This document shows, piece by piece, positions 39,184-48,405 of a DNA stretch of 64,000 nt (position 1 is the first letter of the stretch; every line of letters starts with the position of its first letter). The stretch is from Glaciimonas sp. GTDB lineage: Bacteria; Pseudomonadota; Gammaproteobacteria; Burkholderiales; Burkholderiaceae_D. Made by a program: the position numbers and the translations under genes. Under the pieces are notes generated by a model. The model was not told where the DNA came from, ran no database searches, and saw only the letters and a list, made by a program, of their open reading frames with translations. The stretch is from the NCBI GenBank assembly GCA_012927625.1, contig JABBOV010000024.1, positions 124,001-188,000 on the forward strand. The letters are read 5' to 3'.

Positions 39184-39624
39184 TTAACCCCGCTCGCCCA
39201 TGATGTAGTGTTCAAGCTGCTGGATAATAAATTTCTGTTCGGAAATAATATCTTTCACCAGGTCGCCGATAGAAATCAGGCCGACCAACTTGCCATTTTC
39301 CATAACAGGTAAGTGTCGCAATCGATTTTCAGTCATCAACGCCATACATTGCTCATTGGTTTGATCGAGGCTCACATACATGACAGGGGAACTCATGATG
39401 TCACTAACTGCAGTATTGTCCGACGAGCGCCCCAGAATATGCACTTTACGAATGTAGTCGCGTTCAGTAACAATGCCGACGACCTGTTCTCCCTCCATTA
39501 CTAGCAGCGCCCCGATACTTTTTTCTGCGAGTAATTTGATAGCATCCAACACAAATGCTGTGGGCGAGATGTTCCAGACTGTCTGATTGTGCTTTGAGTT
39601 GAGAATCTGTGCGACGGTTTGCAT
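39184..39624 (-). CDS. CBS-domain protein
   Basis: A 146-residue protein made only of two CBS repeats (about 10-62 and 75-135), the second ending in LVGLISIGDLVKDIIS. CBS pairs bind adenine nucleotides or related ligands and act as energy or redox sensors. A clear ribosome site (AAAGGAG) precedes the ATG. It lies between the bkd promoter and an FNR-like regulator gene, all on the minus strand. Its partner is unknown. The 270-base gap upstream of it (39625-39893) probably holds its own promoter. Confidence 0.88.
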   Translation of the reverse strand: MQTVAQILNSKHNQTVWNISPTAFVLDAIKLLAEKSIGALLVMEGEQVVGIVTERDYIRKVHILGRSSDNTAVSDIMSSPVMYVSLDQTNEQCMALMTENRLRHLPVMENGKLVGLISIGDLVKDIISEQKFIIQQLEHYIMGERG

Positions 39625-39893
39625 GGCTGATCTCCTTTAAAAATTTTAATATAATCGGCTGCAGAAGTAACCCTATTCTGACGCAACATGTAGCTCATGC
39701 CTGACGTTGAGTTGATGTGTACACTAACCGGATGCTGACTACTCACTGGCATATCTGGCCACAGAGACAGGGCTTAACATACGATTCTTCGGAGTTTTTG
39801 GCTTATCTGAGGCACATCCAAAAGAGTTCCGATCGGAAAAAGTTTCTATTTGCTGAATTTTGGAATCGGCGATCAATATGAGCCATTTTCTGT

Positions 39894-40613
39894 TTACAAA
39901 GCGCTAGATTGCGACTCTTTCTCCAGTGCCGCGATATCGATCTGGTAATGGCGGTCGCCACCATTGATACGTCTGATTTTCCCTTCCCGCAACAGCGTAT
40001 TTATAATACGGCTTGCTGTTTCGATGGTCATGCCTAGCACCGAGCCTATGTCTTCCAACGAAAATAACGACGACACATCAGATTCATCCGAGTCGCGCAT
40101 TTTCAATAACAAGCGCGCCATTCGTACACGCGCCAGACCGTTGGTGAGCTCACCAAACCATTGGTCGGCCTCTATCAAGGTTTCGTGCCATTTTTTCATC
40201 AAGTTATGGTGCAGGCGGGGCGACTCGCGATCCAGGCGCGCAATGGCATCGCTCGGAATGCGACAGGCAGTTACTGTATTGATGGCAACTGCGTCGTTCT
40301 CGTAATATTGGCTGAGACTGGCTTCCAAGCCGATGATGTCGCCGATGCGCAGGATGCGCAGGATGCGCTGGGTTCCATCGACATTCAGGCGATTCAATTT
40401 GACCATGCCGCTACGAATCGTATATAGCCCATTGACTTTATCGCCCTGCTTATATATCACCGCTCCAGGGGTAAATCGAAAATCTTCGATGGGCGCTTGA
40501 ATCAGACGAAAATCTTCATCGGTGAAATCAGAAAACAAGGAGTTTTCACGTACTGCGCATTTGCCGCAATCGGAAATATTTCGTATGACAGGATGAATTG
40601 GCGTAACTTTCAT
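39894..40613 (-). CDS. FNR/CRP-family transcription regulator with altered cluster ligands
   Basis: A 239-residue regulator with a cyclic-nucleotide-binding fold (about 30-145), a dimer helix and a winged HTH. The recognition helix reads IGSVLGMTIETASRI, keeping the Glu-Ser-Arg pattern of FNR that reads TTGAT half-sites. Three of the four FNR cluster cysteines have counterparts (C16, C19 and C117), but the third position is Ser25. It may bind an atypical cluster, sense something else, or need no cluster. It is divergent from aceA, with 422 bases between. Confidence 0.88.
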   Translation of the reverse strand: MKVTPIHPVIRNISDCGKCAVRENSLFSDFTDEDFRLIQAPIEDFRFTPGAVIYKQGDKVNGLYTIRSGMVKLNRLNVDGTQRILRILRIGDIIGLEASLSQYYENDAVAINTVTACRIPSDAIARLDRESPRLHHNLMKKWHETLIEADQWFGELTNGLARVRMARLLLKMRDSDESDVSSLFSLEDIGSVLGMTIETASRIINTLLREGKIRRINGGDRHYQIDIAALEKESQSSAL

Positions 40614-41035
40614 AATGTGTCTCTGGTTGAGAGAAAAATATAAGTACTCAGATAATACATGGATGATTGATTAGGTAAAACCAAGCTTGTATCTATTGTA
40701 AATCGAATTAATTGTTGCGACGCAATACAGCAGTGTCGAAAGTTAAATTTTTCACGCTTCATTTTTGAATGACAAGCCAGATATTTTTCATGTGGTGAAA
40801 CCATTTTTTCATATCGTGGGAATCGATTTGTTTATGTAGCGGTGTTATCTTTCATTTTGAGGAATTATATTCCACATCGCGATAATTTACTCATAAGATA
40901 TTGATAAATATAGATAATATTTTAGATATATGTCTTATATAAGACCTTGTTGCTTTGCAAAAAAAAGCCTATTATTATTTCTATAGACTTTAATTTTATT
41001 TAATTTATCTACTTTTTAGCCTTCAGGAGAATGCA
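40614..41035. other. A/T-rich divergent control region between the FNR-like gene and aceA
   Basis: No credible gene. It must hold promoters for both neighbours. For aceA I see TTGTTG (40947-40952), a 17-base spacer and TATTAT (40970-40975). Directly upstream is the perfect palindrome GTCTTATATAAGAC (40932-40945). The remaining sequence is low-complexity A/T. Confidence 0.6.
40932..40945. promoter_or_regulatory. Perfect 14-bp palindrome next to the aceA -35 box
   Basis: GTCTTATATAAGAC ends one base before the candidate -35 box (40947-40952) of aceA. The place is right for an activator or repressor site. I do not recognise the motif as that of a named regulator. Confidence 0.45.
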
Positions 41036-42334
41036 ATGTCAACACGTGAACAGCAAGTAGCAGAACTGCAAAAAGATTGGGATACCAACCCGCGCTGGAA
41101 AGGTATCAAGCGTAACTACAAAGCGGAAGACGTGATTCGTCTGCGTGGCTCCATCAAGGTTGAGCACACTTTGGCGAAAAACGGTTCCATCAAGCTATGG
41201 GATTTGATCAATAACGAGCCGTTCGTTAACGCACTCGGCGCATTGACTGGTAACCAAGCCATGCAACAGGTAAAGGCTGGCCTAAAAGCGATTTACCTGT
41301 CCGGCTGGCAAGTTGCAGGCGACGCCAACGTCGCTGGCGAAATGTATCCTGATCAATCGCTGTACCCAGCTAACTCGGTCCCACTGGTGGTCAAGCGCAT
41401 CAACAACTGTCTGACCCGAGCCGATCAAATTCAATGGTCCGAAGGCAAAGGCGACATCGATTTCTTCGCGCCGATCGTGGCCGATGCAGAAGCCGGTTTC
41501 GGCGGCGTGTTGAACGCATTCGAATTGATGAAATCGATGATTGAAGCGGGTGCATCCGGCGTTCACTTTGAAGATCAATTGGCGTCGGTGAAAAAATGCG
41601 GCCACATGGGCGGCAAAGTTTTGGTTCCTACCCGTGAAGCAGTTGAAAAACTAAACGCTGCACGGCTCGCAGCCGACGTAATGGGAACGCCAACCGTACT
41701 GTTGGCTCGTACCGATGCGGAAGCTGCCGATTTGATCACATCCGACGTGGACGACAATGACAAGCCATTCCTGACGGGCGAGCGCACGGTTGAAGGTTTT
41801 TACAAGACGAAACCAGGTCTGCAACAGGCAATTTCACGCGGTTTGGCTTACGCTGAATACGCCGACATGATCTGGTGCGAAACCGGCAAACCGGACTTGG
41901 AATACGCAAAGGCATTCGCTGACGCGATCCACGCCAAGTTCCCAGGCAAACTGTTGTCCTATAACTGTTCACCATCATTCAACTGGAAAAAAAATCTGGA
42001 CGATGCCACCATCGCCAATTTTCAGAAAGAACTCGGCCGCATGGGCTACAAGTTCCAGTTCATCACTTTGGCTGGCTTTCATGCACTAAACTATGGCATG
42101 TTCAACCTGGCGCACGGCTATGCCCGCAACCAGATGTCGGCTTTCGTTGAATTGCAAGAGTTGGAATTTGCCGCCGCCGAAAAAGGTTTTACTGCAGTCA
42201 AGCATCAGCGCGAAGTCGGTACTGGTTACTTCGATGCAGTAACCCAGGTGATTCAGCAAGGCCAATCGTCCACAACTGCACTGCATGGCTCAACTGAAGA
42301 TGCACAATTCTTCGATGACAAGAAAGTTGCATAA
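41036..42334 (+). CDS. aceA: Isocitrate lyase
   Basis: A 432-residue isocitrate lyase of the short (E. coli-type) class. It has the catalytic loop [11 protein letters not shown] with its active Cys, the [19 protein letters not shown] metal-binding region and [11 protein letters not shown]. It cleaves isocitrate to succinate and glyoxylate, the first step of the glyoxylate shunt, letting cells grow on acetyl-CoA sources such as branched-chain amino acids. Malate synthase is not in the window. AGGAGA precedes the ATG. A very long terminator follows. Confidence 0.96.
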   Translation: MSTREQQVAELQKDWDTNPRWKGIKRNYKAEDVIRLRGSIKVEHTLAKNGSIKLWDLINNEPFVNALGALTGNQAMQQVKAGLKAIYLSGWQVAGDANVAGEMYPDQSLYPANSVPLVVKRINNCLTRADQIQWSEGKGDIDFFAPIVADAEAGFGGVLNAFELMKSMIEAGASGVHFEDQLASVKKCGHMGGKVLVPTREAVEKLNAARLAADVMGTPTVLLARTDAEAADLITSDVDDNDKPFLTGERTVEGFYKTKPGLQQAISRGLAYAEYADMIWCETGKPDLEYAKAFADAIHAKFPGKLLSYNCSPSFNWKKNLDDATIANFQKELGRMGYKFQFITLAGFHALNYGMFNLAHGYARNQMSAFVELQELEFAAAEKGFTAVKHQREVGTGYFDAVTQVIQQGQSSTTALHGSTEDAQFFDDKKVA

Positions 42335-42394
42335 GTTCTGTGCATTGCACTGATACCGCGTCAGGGAAATTTTCCTGGCGGTGTTGATGCTGAC

Positions 42395-42456
42395 ATGATG
42401 TTGCAATAAAAAGACCGCCAAAGCTATCCTTGGCGGTCTTTTTATTGCAACATCAT
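42395..42456. terminator. Bidirectional terminator with 27-bp perfect stem
   Basis: The arms 42395-42421 and 42430-42456 are exact reverse complements around an 8-base loop. The GC core (GACCGCCAA/TTGGCGGTC) is flanked by AAAAA and TTTTTATTG, so it can act in both directions. The pairing continues well beyond the usual terminator into TTGCAACATCAT. Confidence 0.93.
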
Positions 42457-42812
42457 TGCGCTTTATTAAGTAATTGAAATGCTCCTATATTATTAATACT
42501 GGAGTGGAGAATATTTTTTATGCTCAATTAATATATGCGGTAAGTTCGATAATTTTTAGCATACTCCCTATTTATATTTTTTAAGTTTCTTGCGTAGTCT
42601 GCTGCGAAGCGCTGTCGGGGTGGGCAATCCAGTCTATGGCCTGTTCAAGTGCAGACTTGTTAGAATGGCGGCATTGTCGCTTCGACGAGTGCCGCATTTT
42701 CTGTATTGACTTGAATCGTGCGATTTTTGATGAGGTGTCAAAAATTTTACTAGCCGCAGCGCCGTCGCTTTTTACTATTCAGACTTACTTACCACGATTG
42801 AACCCTCTTTTT
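42457..42812. other. Intergenic region between the aceA terminator and rlmJ
   Basis: About 350 bases. The left half is A/T-rich with nothing recognisable. The right half (42636-42812) is open in the rlmJ frame, but its translation is outside the conserved family length, so I treat it as leader. A possible -10 (TAGAAT) lies at about 42661-42666. Confidence 0.5.
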
Positions 42813-43730
42813 ATGTTGAGCTACCGCCACGCCTTTCATGCAGGTAATCACGCTGATGTTTTAAAGCACGTCGTGACCATGCAGCTATTGCAACATCTGG
42901 GCCAGAAAGATACGCCGTACATGTATATCGACACTCACGCCGGTGCCGGCCTGTATGCGCTGGATGGCGGTTATGCGGCCAAGAATGCGGAATTTGAAAG
43001 CGGCATCAGCCGGCTGTGGGAGCGTAAGGATATGCCTGCACCACTGGCCGAATACGTCAAGCTCATCAAACAGATGAATCCTAGCGGCAAAATGCGTTAT
43101 TACCCCGGCTCGCCTTATGTAGCCGATAAAACCATGCGCGAACAAGACCGCCTGCGCTTGTTCGAACTACATCCGAGCGACAGCAAAATTCTCGCCGATA
43201 ACTTCCGCAAGCTCGCAGCACATGCAGCAGAGCAGGGGGTGCGGCAGACGGAGCGCGGCACGCGCGTGATGATCCAGCGCGCCGATGGTTTTACTGGTTT
43301 GCGGGCACTACTGCCACCGCCGTCGCGGCGCGGTCTAATACTGATCGACCCGCCTTATGAAGACAAGGGCGACTATCGACGCGTCAAAGACACGCTAGCA
43401 GATGCGCTGACCCGCTTTGCCACCGGCACTTACGCAGTCTGGTACCCGGTGCTTAATCGGATGGAGGCGCGCCAACTGCCTGAGAAGCTCAAACAACTAC
43501 CCGCCGGTGGCTGGCTTGATGTCACGCTTTCTGTTTGTGCGCCGGCGCCTGATGGTTTTGGCCTGCACAGTAGTGGCATGTTCGTGATCAATCCACCGTG
43601 GACGCTGGAACCCATGCTCAAGGAACTGATGCCCTACCTGGTAAACGCGTTAGGCACCGATGACGATGCCGGATTTACACTGGAATCGGGTGCGACGTTG
43701 GCCAAATTTACCGGTACGCGCCGGGTTTGA
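42813..43730 (+). CDS. rlmJ: 23S rRNA (adenine2030-N6)-methyltransferase RlmJ
   Basis: A 305-residue protein. The start MLSYRHAFHAGNHADVLKH is the invariant RlmJ N-terminus, so the upstream in-frame region is not included. It has IDTHAGAGLY (SAM-binding motif I) and LIDPPYEDKGDY (catalytic DPPY motif IV). In E. coli it methylates A2030 of 23S rRNA before ribosome assembly. It is somewhat longer than the E. coli protein (280) because of extra residues at the C-terminal end. A clear ribosome site is not visible. Confidence 0.93.
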   Translation: MLSYRHAFHAGNHADVLKHVVTMQLLQHLGQKDTPYMYIDTHAGAGLYALDGGYAAKNAEFESGISRLWERKDMPAPLAEYVKLIKQMNPSGKMRYYPGSPYVADKTMREQDRLRLFELHPSDSKILADNFRKLAAHAAEQGVRQTERGTRVMIQRADGFTGLRALLPPPSRRGLILIDPPYEDKGDYRRVKDTLADALTRFATGTYAVWYPVLNRMEARQLPEKLKQLPAGGWLDVTLSVCAPAPDGFGLHSSGMFVINPPWTLEPMLKELMPYLVNALGTDDDAGFTLESGATLAKFTGTRRV

Positions 43731-43801
43731 TTCAGGCAGAAGATTGCATTCAAAGCGGTTATCGGACCGGCTATTTGTCGGCCGCAATCGCCTATAGCGC
43801 G

Positions 43802-44554
43802 TTATTGCGTCAACAGTAGAAATACCGTCGGTTTCTTGTGGAAAACAGGCATCTCGCCGGCATCGATTGCACGGCGCCACTTGCCAGCCGTTTGTGTGCG
43901 AATCGACTCGGTTGGCAAAGTCAAGTCTGTGGCGATACAAATCAAGGTATCTGGCAGGCAAGCTGCAGCCAGTGCTTCCAGCATCGCACTATTGCGGTAC
44001 GGCGTTTCAATGAAAAGCTGGGTTTGCTTCTCTTGGCGCGAGCGCTCTTCGAGCGCCTTGATACGTTTGGCGCGCAATCCTGAATCGGTCGGTAAATACC
44101 CATTGAAAGCGAAACTTTGCCCGTTCAGGCCGCTTGCCATGACTGCCAGCAGCAGCGAGGATGGACCGACCAATGGGCGCACCTGAATGCCGTGCTGATG
44201 CGCCAAACGCACCAAATTGGCTCCCGGGTCGGCCACCGCCGGCACTCCGGCTTCCGAAATTAGGCCCGCATCCTGTCCGGCCAAAATCGGCGCCAGTAGT
44301 GCAGGCAGGGCTGTAACTGGAGTATTGACATTCAACTCGGCAATGCTGATTTCCTGCAAAGGTTTTGCCAGTGGATGTGTGGCAGCAAGCAATTTCAGGA
44401 AAGCGCGCGTCGATTTGGCGTTTTCCGCTACAAAATAATCGAGACCTGCGCTGATGGCCTGGACTTGTTGCGGGATGATGCGCGACAACAGATCGCCAGT
44501 CTCGTCATCGGTCTGGCCTAGCGTGTTGGGGATCAGATATAGGATTCCAGGCAT
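43802..44554 (-). CDS. SAM-dependent methyltransferase of the RsmI/tetrapyrrole methylase family
   Basis: A 250-residue protein with the TP-methylase pattern: GILYLIPNTLG, then LISEAGVPAVADPGANLV and VGPSSLLLAVMASGLNG and a late FIETPYRN segment. RsmI (YraL) 2'-O-methylates C1402 of 16S rRNA and has the same motifs, but this protein is shorter (RsmI is about 286) and has diverged in the N-terminal motif. It is probably a paralogue with an unknown target. It is convergent with rlmJ and followed upstream by maf on the same strand. Confidence 0.82.
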   Translation of the reverse strand: MPGILYLIPNTLGQTDDETGDLLSRIIPQQVQAISAGLDYFVAENAKSTRAFLKLLAATHPLAKPLQEISIAELNVNTPVTALPALLAPILAGQDAGLISEAGVPAVADPGANLVRLAHQHGIQVRPLVGPSSLLLAVMASGLNGQSFAFNGYLPTDSGLRAKRIKALEERSRQEKQTQLFIETPYRNSAMLEALAAACLPDTLICIATDLTLPTESIRTQTAGKWRRAIDAGEMPVFHKKPTVFLLLTQ

Positions 44555-44648
44555 AATTTTATCGATAATATGGTGAGTATATTTTTTGTGTCATATTTCA
44601 TATGCGGTAAAGCTGTCATAAAACTTTATAGTGCACCCACTATATATT

Positions 44649-45263
44649 TTATGCCGACGTGTAAAATGGCACGCCAGCGCGGCGCAGCATCGTGGTCAGC
44701 GCAATAAGCGGCAGACCGGTCAGTGCGGTCGGATCGGCGCTCTCGATTTTTTCAATAATCGTAATTCCCAGACCTTCGTTTTTTGCACTGCCGGCGCAGT
44801 CGTAGGGGCGCTCAATATACAAATAAGCGCTCAATTCTGTGTCAGGCAAGTTGCGGAAAGTGACGAAAGTCTGAACATTTTCGACTTGTACTTGATTTCC
44901 TAGTGTGTTTTGGCGGCCATCCCAAAGACATAAAGCGGTATGAAAAATCACGCGTCGACCGCGCATTTTTTGCAATTGAAGCAATGCGTTTTCATAATTT
45001 CCCGGCTTGCCGATCTGCATATCGTCGAGCGTGGCGACCTGATCCGAGCCTATCACCAGTGCGCCCGGCGCTAACGCTGCGATTGCTTGTGCTTTTGCAC
45101 GGGCCAGACGCAACGCGGTCATTTTCGGTGTTTCGCTGGCAAGTGGAGTTTCGTCGATATCAGGAATCAATACCTCGAACGGCAGTTGTAAGCGGCTTAA
45201 CAATTCATGTCTATAACGTGAACTCGAGGCAAGAATCAGCCGCAGCGGTAGTTTGGAAATCAA
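44649..45263 (-). CDS. Maf-family nucleotide pyrophosphatase (YceF type)
   Basis: A 204-residue Maf protein: LILASSSRYRHELLSRL at the start, DIDETP, the catalytic VIGSDQVATLDD and GLPLIALTTMLRRAG at the end. The YceF subgroup in E. coli hydrolyses m7GTP, a house-cleaning reaction against modified nucleotides; the close match in length and in the KSEGFGITL-like KNEGLGITI stretch suggests that subgroup. It is divergent from yceD, as in E. coli, where yceF and yceD are also adjacent and divergent. Confidence 0.93.
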   Translation of the reverse strand: MISKLPLRLILASSSRYRHELLSRLQLPFEVLIPDIDETPLASETPKMTALRLARAKAQAIAALAPGALVIGSDQVATLDDMQIGKPGNYENALLQLQKMRGRRVIFHTALCLWDGRQNTLGNQVQVENVQTFVTFRNLPDTELSAYLYIERPYDCAGSAKNEGLGITIIEKIESADPTALTGLPLIALTTMLRRAGVPFYTSA

Positions 45264-45380
45264 TGTGAATGACCTGGTTAGCTAGCGCATATAAATATAC
45301 TTCGATAAAGTGTGCTAACACTTTGACGAATGATCGAAAAGCCTGTTATTATCGCAGGTTTTCCGGGTTCAGCTTTGCCT

Positions 45381-45875
45381 ATGAATGCTTTTGTAATCGA
45401 CGCTTTCGAATTTTGTCGGCTTAAAGAACACCGTCAAGGTGAGATAGCTGTCGCAGATTCCTCACGGCTTTCAAGCGAGTGTGATGATAAATCAGCGGTT
45501 CTGTTTTGGTCGATTGATGGCAGAACCAGCAGTTTAGGGTTTGAACAACTGACGTTGTGCGTATCCGGGGCGGTATCGCTGCAGTGTCAGCGTTGTTTGA
45601 CTTCATGTACATTCGATCTCGCATCCGAGTCAAGTCTGATTCTCGCAAAAGACGAAGTGCATGCAGATGAAATTGAAGCAATGCTGGACGACGATGCGAT
45701 AGACGTCATCGTTGGATCAAAAGAGCTGGACATTGTTGTGCTAATCGAGGACGAGGTGTTGCTGGCGATACCTCTTTCGCCCAAGCATGAAGTATGTCCG
45801 GATCTGGCAACGCTGAAGGCTTTGAATGGAGCGAAAAGAAGCTCGCCCTTTGATGCCTTGAAGCGGTTAAATTAG
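45381..45875 (+). CDS. yceD: YceD (DUF177) family protein, 23S rRNA accumulation
   Basis: A 164-residue protein from MNAFVIDAFEFCRLKEHRQG, the family start; an in-frame ATG lies 17 codons earlier at 45330 but does not match relatives. It has the central LQCQRCL pair of cysteines and CPDLATLKAL at the end. YceD proteins in bacteria and chloroplasts are needed for normal 23S rRNA levels. The gene sits immediately before rpmF, the conserved yceD-rpmF-plsX arrangement that ties ribosome and lipid synthesis. Confidence 0.9.
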   Translation: MNAFVIDAFEFCRLKEHRQGEIAVADSSRLSSECDDKSAVLFWSIDGRTSSLGFEQLTLCVSGAVSLQCQRCLTSCTFDLASESSLILAKDEVHADEIEAMLDDDAIDVIVGSKELDIVVLIEDEVLLAIPLSPKHEVCPDLATLKALNGAKRSSPFDALKRLN

Positions 45876-45969
45876 GCTATAAATTAATTATAAACAAGTA
45901 TTTCAGTTTGCCAGTGGGCTTGTAAACTGGATATGTTACTATTTTAGAACTTGAGTATTAGGAGTTATC

Positions 45970-46152
45970 ATGGCTGTTCAGCAAAATAAAAAATCCCCGT
46001 CGAAGCGCGGCATGCATCGTGCGCATTCTTTCCTGGTTACGCCACAATTGGGTATTGAGCCAACTACCGGCGAAACGCACTTGCGTCACCATATCAGTCC
46101 AAATGGCTTTTATCGTGGTCGTAAAGTCCTAAAGACAAAGAACGACGATTAA
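45970..46152 (+). CDS. rpmF: 50S ribosomal protein L32
   Basis: A 60-residue basic protein with the L32 start [19 protein letters not shown] and the [11 protein letters not shown] stretch. It lacks the paired zinc cysteines found in some L32 forms, as is usual in proteobacteria. AGGAG lies 7 bases before the ATG. It is cotranscribed with yceD in the common arrangement. Confidence 0.98.
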   Translation: MAVQQNKKSPSKRGMHRAHSFLVTPQLGIEPTTGETHLRHHISPNGFYRGRKVLKTKNDD

Positions 46153-46294
46153 TTGCAGTTCTGGATTAAGAGCGGCGTGACGAGTTTTGACTTGGCGCCG
46201 TTTTTTTGCGTCTAAAATTAATAGTCCCGTGATTTTGAATCGCACCGATTCTGCCCCATAATGCGTGGCTTGCGTAAGGCACTGAATCAAAACA

Positions 46295-47365
46295 ATGACA
46301 ATTAAAATTTCTATTGACTGCATGGGTGGAGATCATGGCCCGTCCGTTACTGTGCTGGCCGCCATTGCATTTCTCAATCGTCAACCCGATGCCGAGTTGG
46401 TTCTGGTTGGTTTGCAAGACGTGATTCTCGCAGAGTTGAAAAAACATAAAGCTGTAGGACATGCACGTCTGTCCATACTGCATGCATCCGAAGTTGTCAC
46501 GATGGACGACCCCGTAGAAGTGGCCTTGCGTCGCAAAAAAGATTCCTCCATGCGCGTGGCAATTGGCTTGGTGAAGGACGGAGGGGTGCAAGCCTGCGTA
46601 TCGGCTGGTAATACAGGTGCGCTAATGGCAATATCACGGTATGTGCTCAAAACGATCGCAGGCATTGAACGCCCTGCCATTTGCGGCATTCTTCCTAATC
46701 AGAAAAACGGCCCCACCTACATGCTTGACCTTGGCGCAAATGTGGATTGCAAGCCTCAGCATTTGCATCAGTTTGCGATCATGGGTTCAGCGCTGGTATC
46801 GGCAATTGAAGGCAAGCCGAAACCGACAATCGGCTTGCTGAATGTCGGTGAAGAAGCAATTAAGGGCAATGACATTGTCAAACAGGCGGGCGAATTACTG
46901 CGTGCCGATAGTGCCAAGGGTCTACTTAACTTCTATGGCAATGTTGAGGGCAATGATATTTTTGAAGGCACTACGGATATTGTCGTTTGCGACGGTTTTG
47001 TTGGCAACGTTACATTGAAGGCAGCTGAAGGCATGGGCCGCTTGGTAAAATCAGGATTGACAGCAGAATTCAAGAGCAATTTTTTGAGTATGTTCGGTGC
47101 ATTACTGGCGCAGAAAGCGATTAAATCTTTTTCTGCTCGCATGAATCCATCCCGTTACAATGGTGCCAGCTTATTAGGATTACGCGGTCTGGTATTTAAG
47201 AGTCATGGCGGTGCAGACGTCTATGCGTTCGAATGGGCAATCAGACGTGCTTTTGATGCAGCAAAGTATGATGTTTTGTCCCGTATTTCCAGGGCGATCG
47301 AGGATCTGATGCCAACTACTACAAGCGAAATCTTGTTAGGTTCGGATGCAGTTAAGTCGATGTAA
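46295..47365 (+). CDS. plsX: Phosphate acyltransferase PlsX
   Basis: A 356-residue protein with [14 protein letters not shown] at the start, [13 protein letters not shown] and a late [14 protein letters not shown] segment. PlsX turns acyl-ACP into acyl-phosphate, the first step of phospholipid synthesis, on the cytoplasmic side of the membrane. It lies between rpmF and fabH as in most Gram-negatives. The ribosome site before the ATG is weak. Confidence 0.97.
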   Translation: MTIKISIDCMGGDHGPSVTVLAAIAFLNRQPDAELVLVGLQDVILAELKKHKAVGHARLSILHASEVVTMDDPVEVALRRKKDSSMRVAIGLVKDGGVQACVSAGNTGALMAISRYVLKTIAGIERPAICGILPNQKNGPTYMLDLGANVDCKPQHLHQFAIMGSALVSAIEGKPKPTIGLLNVGEEAIKGNDIVKQAGELLRADSAKGLLNFYGNVEGNDIFEGTTDIVVCDGFVGNVTLKAAEGMGRLVKSGLTAEFKSNFLSMFGALLAQKAIKSFSARMNPSRYNGASLLGLRGLVFKSHGGADVYAFEWAIRRAFDAAKYDVLSRISRAIEDLMPTTTSEILLGSDAVKSM

Positions 47366-47395
47366 TCAACTAAGTAATAATGAACCTAAAACAGC

Positions 47396-48382
47396 ATGAA
47401 TCCATACAGTAAAATTATTGGAACCGGCAGTTACCTGCCAAAAAACCGCGTAACGAATCAGGATATCGCCAAGCGGCTGGCTGAAAAAGGGATCGAAACT
47501 TCGGATGAATGGATTGTTTCACGCAGTGGTATTTCTGCTCGTCACTATGCCGACCCAGGTACACAATCCAGTGATTTGGCTGTCGAAGCCGCAAAAAATG
47601 CGCTGAAAATGGCTGGACTGGTTGCAAACGATATTGACTTGATCATCCTTGCCACATCAACGCCAGATTACCTTGGTGGTTTCCCTAGTACTGCCACTGT
47701 AGTGCAGCGCAAGCTTGGCATTACCAATGATTGCGCCGCAGTAGATGTGCAGGCGGTATGCAGCGGATTTATCTACGCCATTTCTATTGCCGATAGTTTC
47801 ATCAAGTCTGGTGCGCATAAGAATGTGCTCGTAATTGGCGCCGAGGTGTTTTCCCGTATCCTCAATTTTGAGGATCGCGGAACCTGTGTATTGTTTGGCG
47901 ATGGCGCTGGCGCCGCTATCCTGTCATCCTCTGAGCAGCCAGGGATTTTGGCCAGTAAACTGCATGCGGATGGGCGGTATAACGAGATTCTCTATGTTTC
48001 TGGCAATGTCGGTGGCGGGGTACTGGAAGGTAGTGCATTCCTGTACATGGACGGCCAGGCGGTATACAAGTTGGCAGTAAGATTGCTGGATGAAGTCGCG
48101 CATGAAGTGCTTGAAAAAGCTGGATTAAATTCATCACAAGTTGATTGGGTGGTTCCGCATCAAGCGAATATCCGTATCATGCGGGGCACAGCCAAAAAGC
48201 TCGGGTTGCCTATGGAAAAAATGATTGTCACGGTAGATCAGCATGGCAATACATCTGCAGCATCCATTCCGTTGGCGCTGGATGTCGGCATGCGCGATGG
48301 ACGTATCAAGCCTGGGCAAACCGTGATGATGGAAGGCGTTGGTGGTGGTTTCACTTGGGGTGCGGTGCTCGCACGGATGTAA
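47396..48382 (+). CDS. fabH: 3-oxoacyl-ACP synthase III
   Basis: A 328-residue condensing enzyme. Catalytic Cys in [10 protein letters not shown] (about residue 122), His in [11 protein letters not shown], and Asn in [12 protein letters not shown]. FabH starts fatty acid synthesis by joining acetyl-CoA to malonyl-ACP. Position between plsX and fabD is the standard one. Confidence 0.97.
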   Translation: MNPYSKIIGTGSYLPKNRVTNQDIAKRLAEKGIETSDEWIVSRSGISARHYADPGTQSSDLAVEAAKNALKMAGLVANDIDLIILATSTPDYLGGFPSTATVVQRKLGITNDCAAVDVQAVCSGFIYAISIADSFIKSGAHKNVLVIGAEVFSRILNFEDRGTCVLFGDGAGAAILSSSEQPGILASKLHADGRYNEILYVSGNVGGGVLEGSAFLYMDGQAVYKLAVRLLDEVAHEVLEKAGLNSSQVDWVVPHQANIRIMRGTAKKLGLPMEKMIVTVDQHGNTSAASIPLALDVGMRDGRIKPGQTVMMEGVGGGFTWGAVLARM

Positions 48383-48405
48383 TTAATCGATTATCGATAA
48401 CAAGC

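Noticed and set aside
40350-40370. Tandem 9-base repeat inside the FNR-like gene
   Set aside because: It encodes RILRIL, and similar Ile/Leu/Arg repeats occur at this place in normal CRP/FNR proteins.
40901-40914. TTGATAAATATAGA as an FNR site near aceA
   Set aside because: The second half-site matches at only 3 of 5 bases, which is common by chance in such A/T-rich DNA.
42636-42812. N-terminal extension of RlmJ
   Set aside because: RlmJ starts universally with MLSYRHxFHAGN; the upstream frame has no family match.
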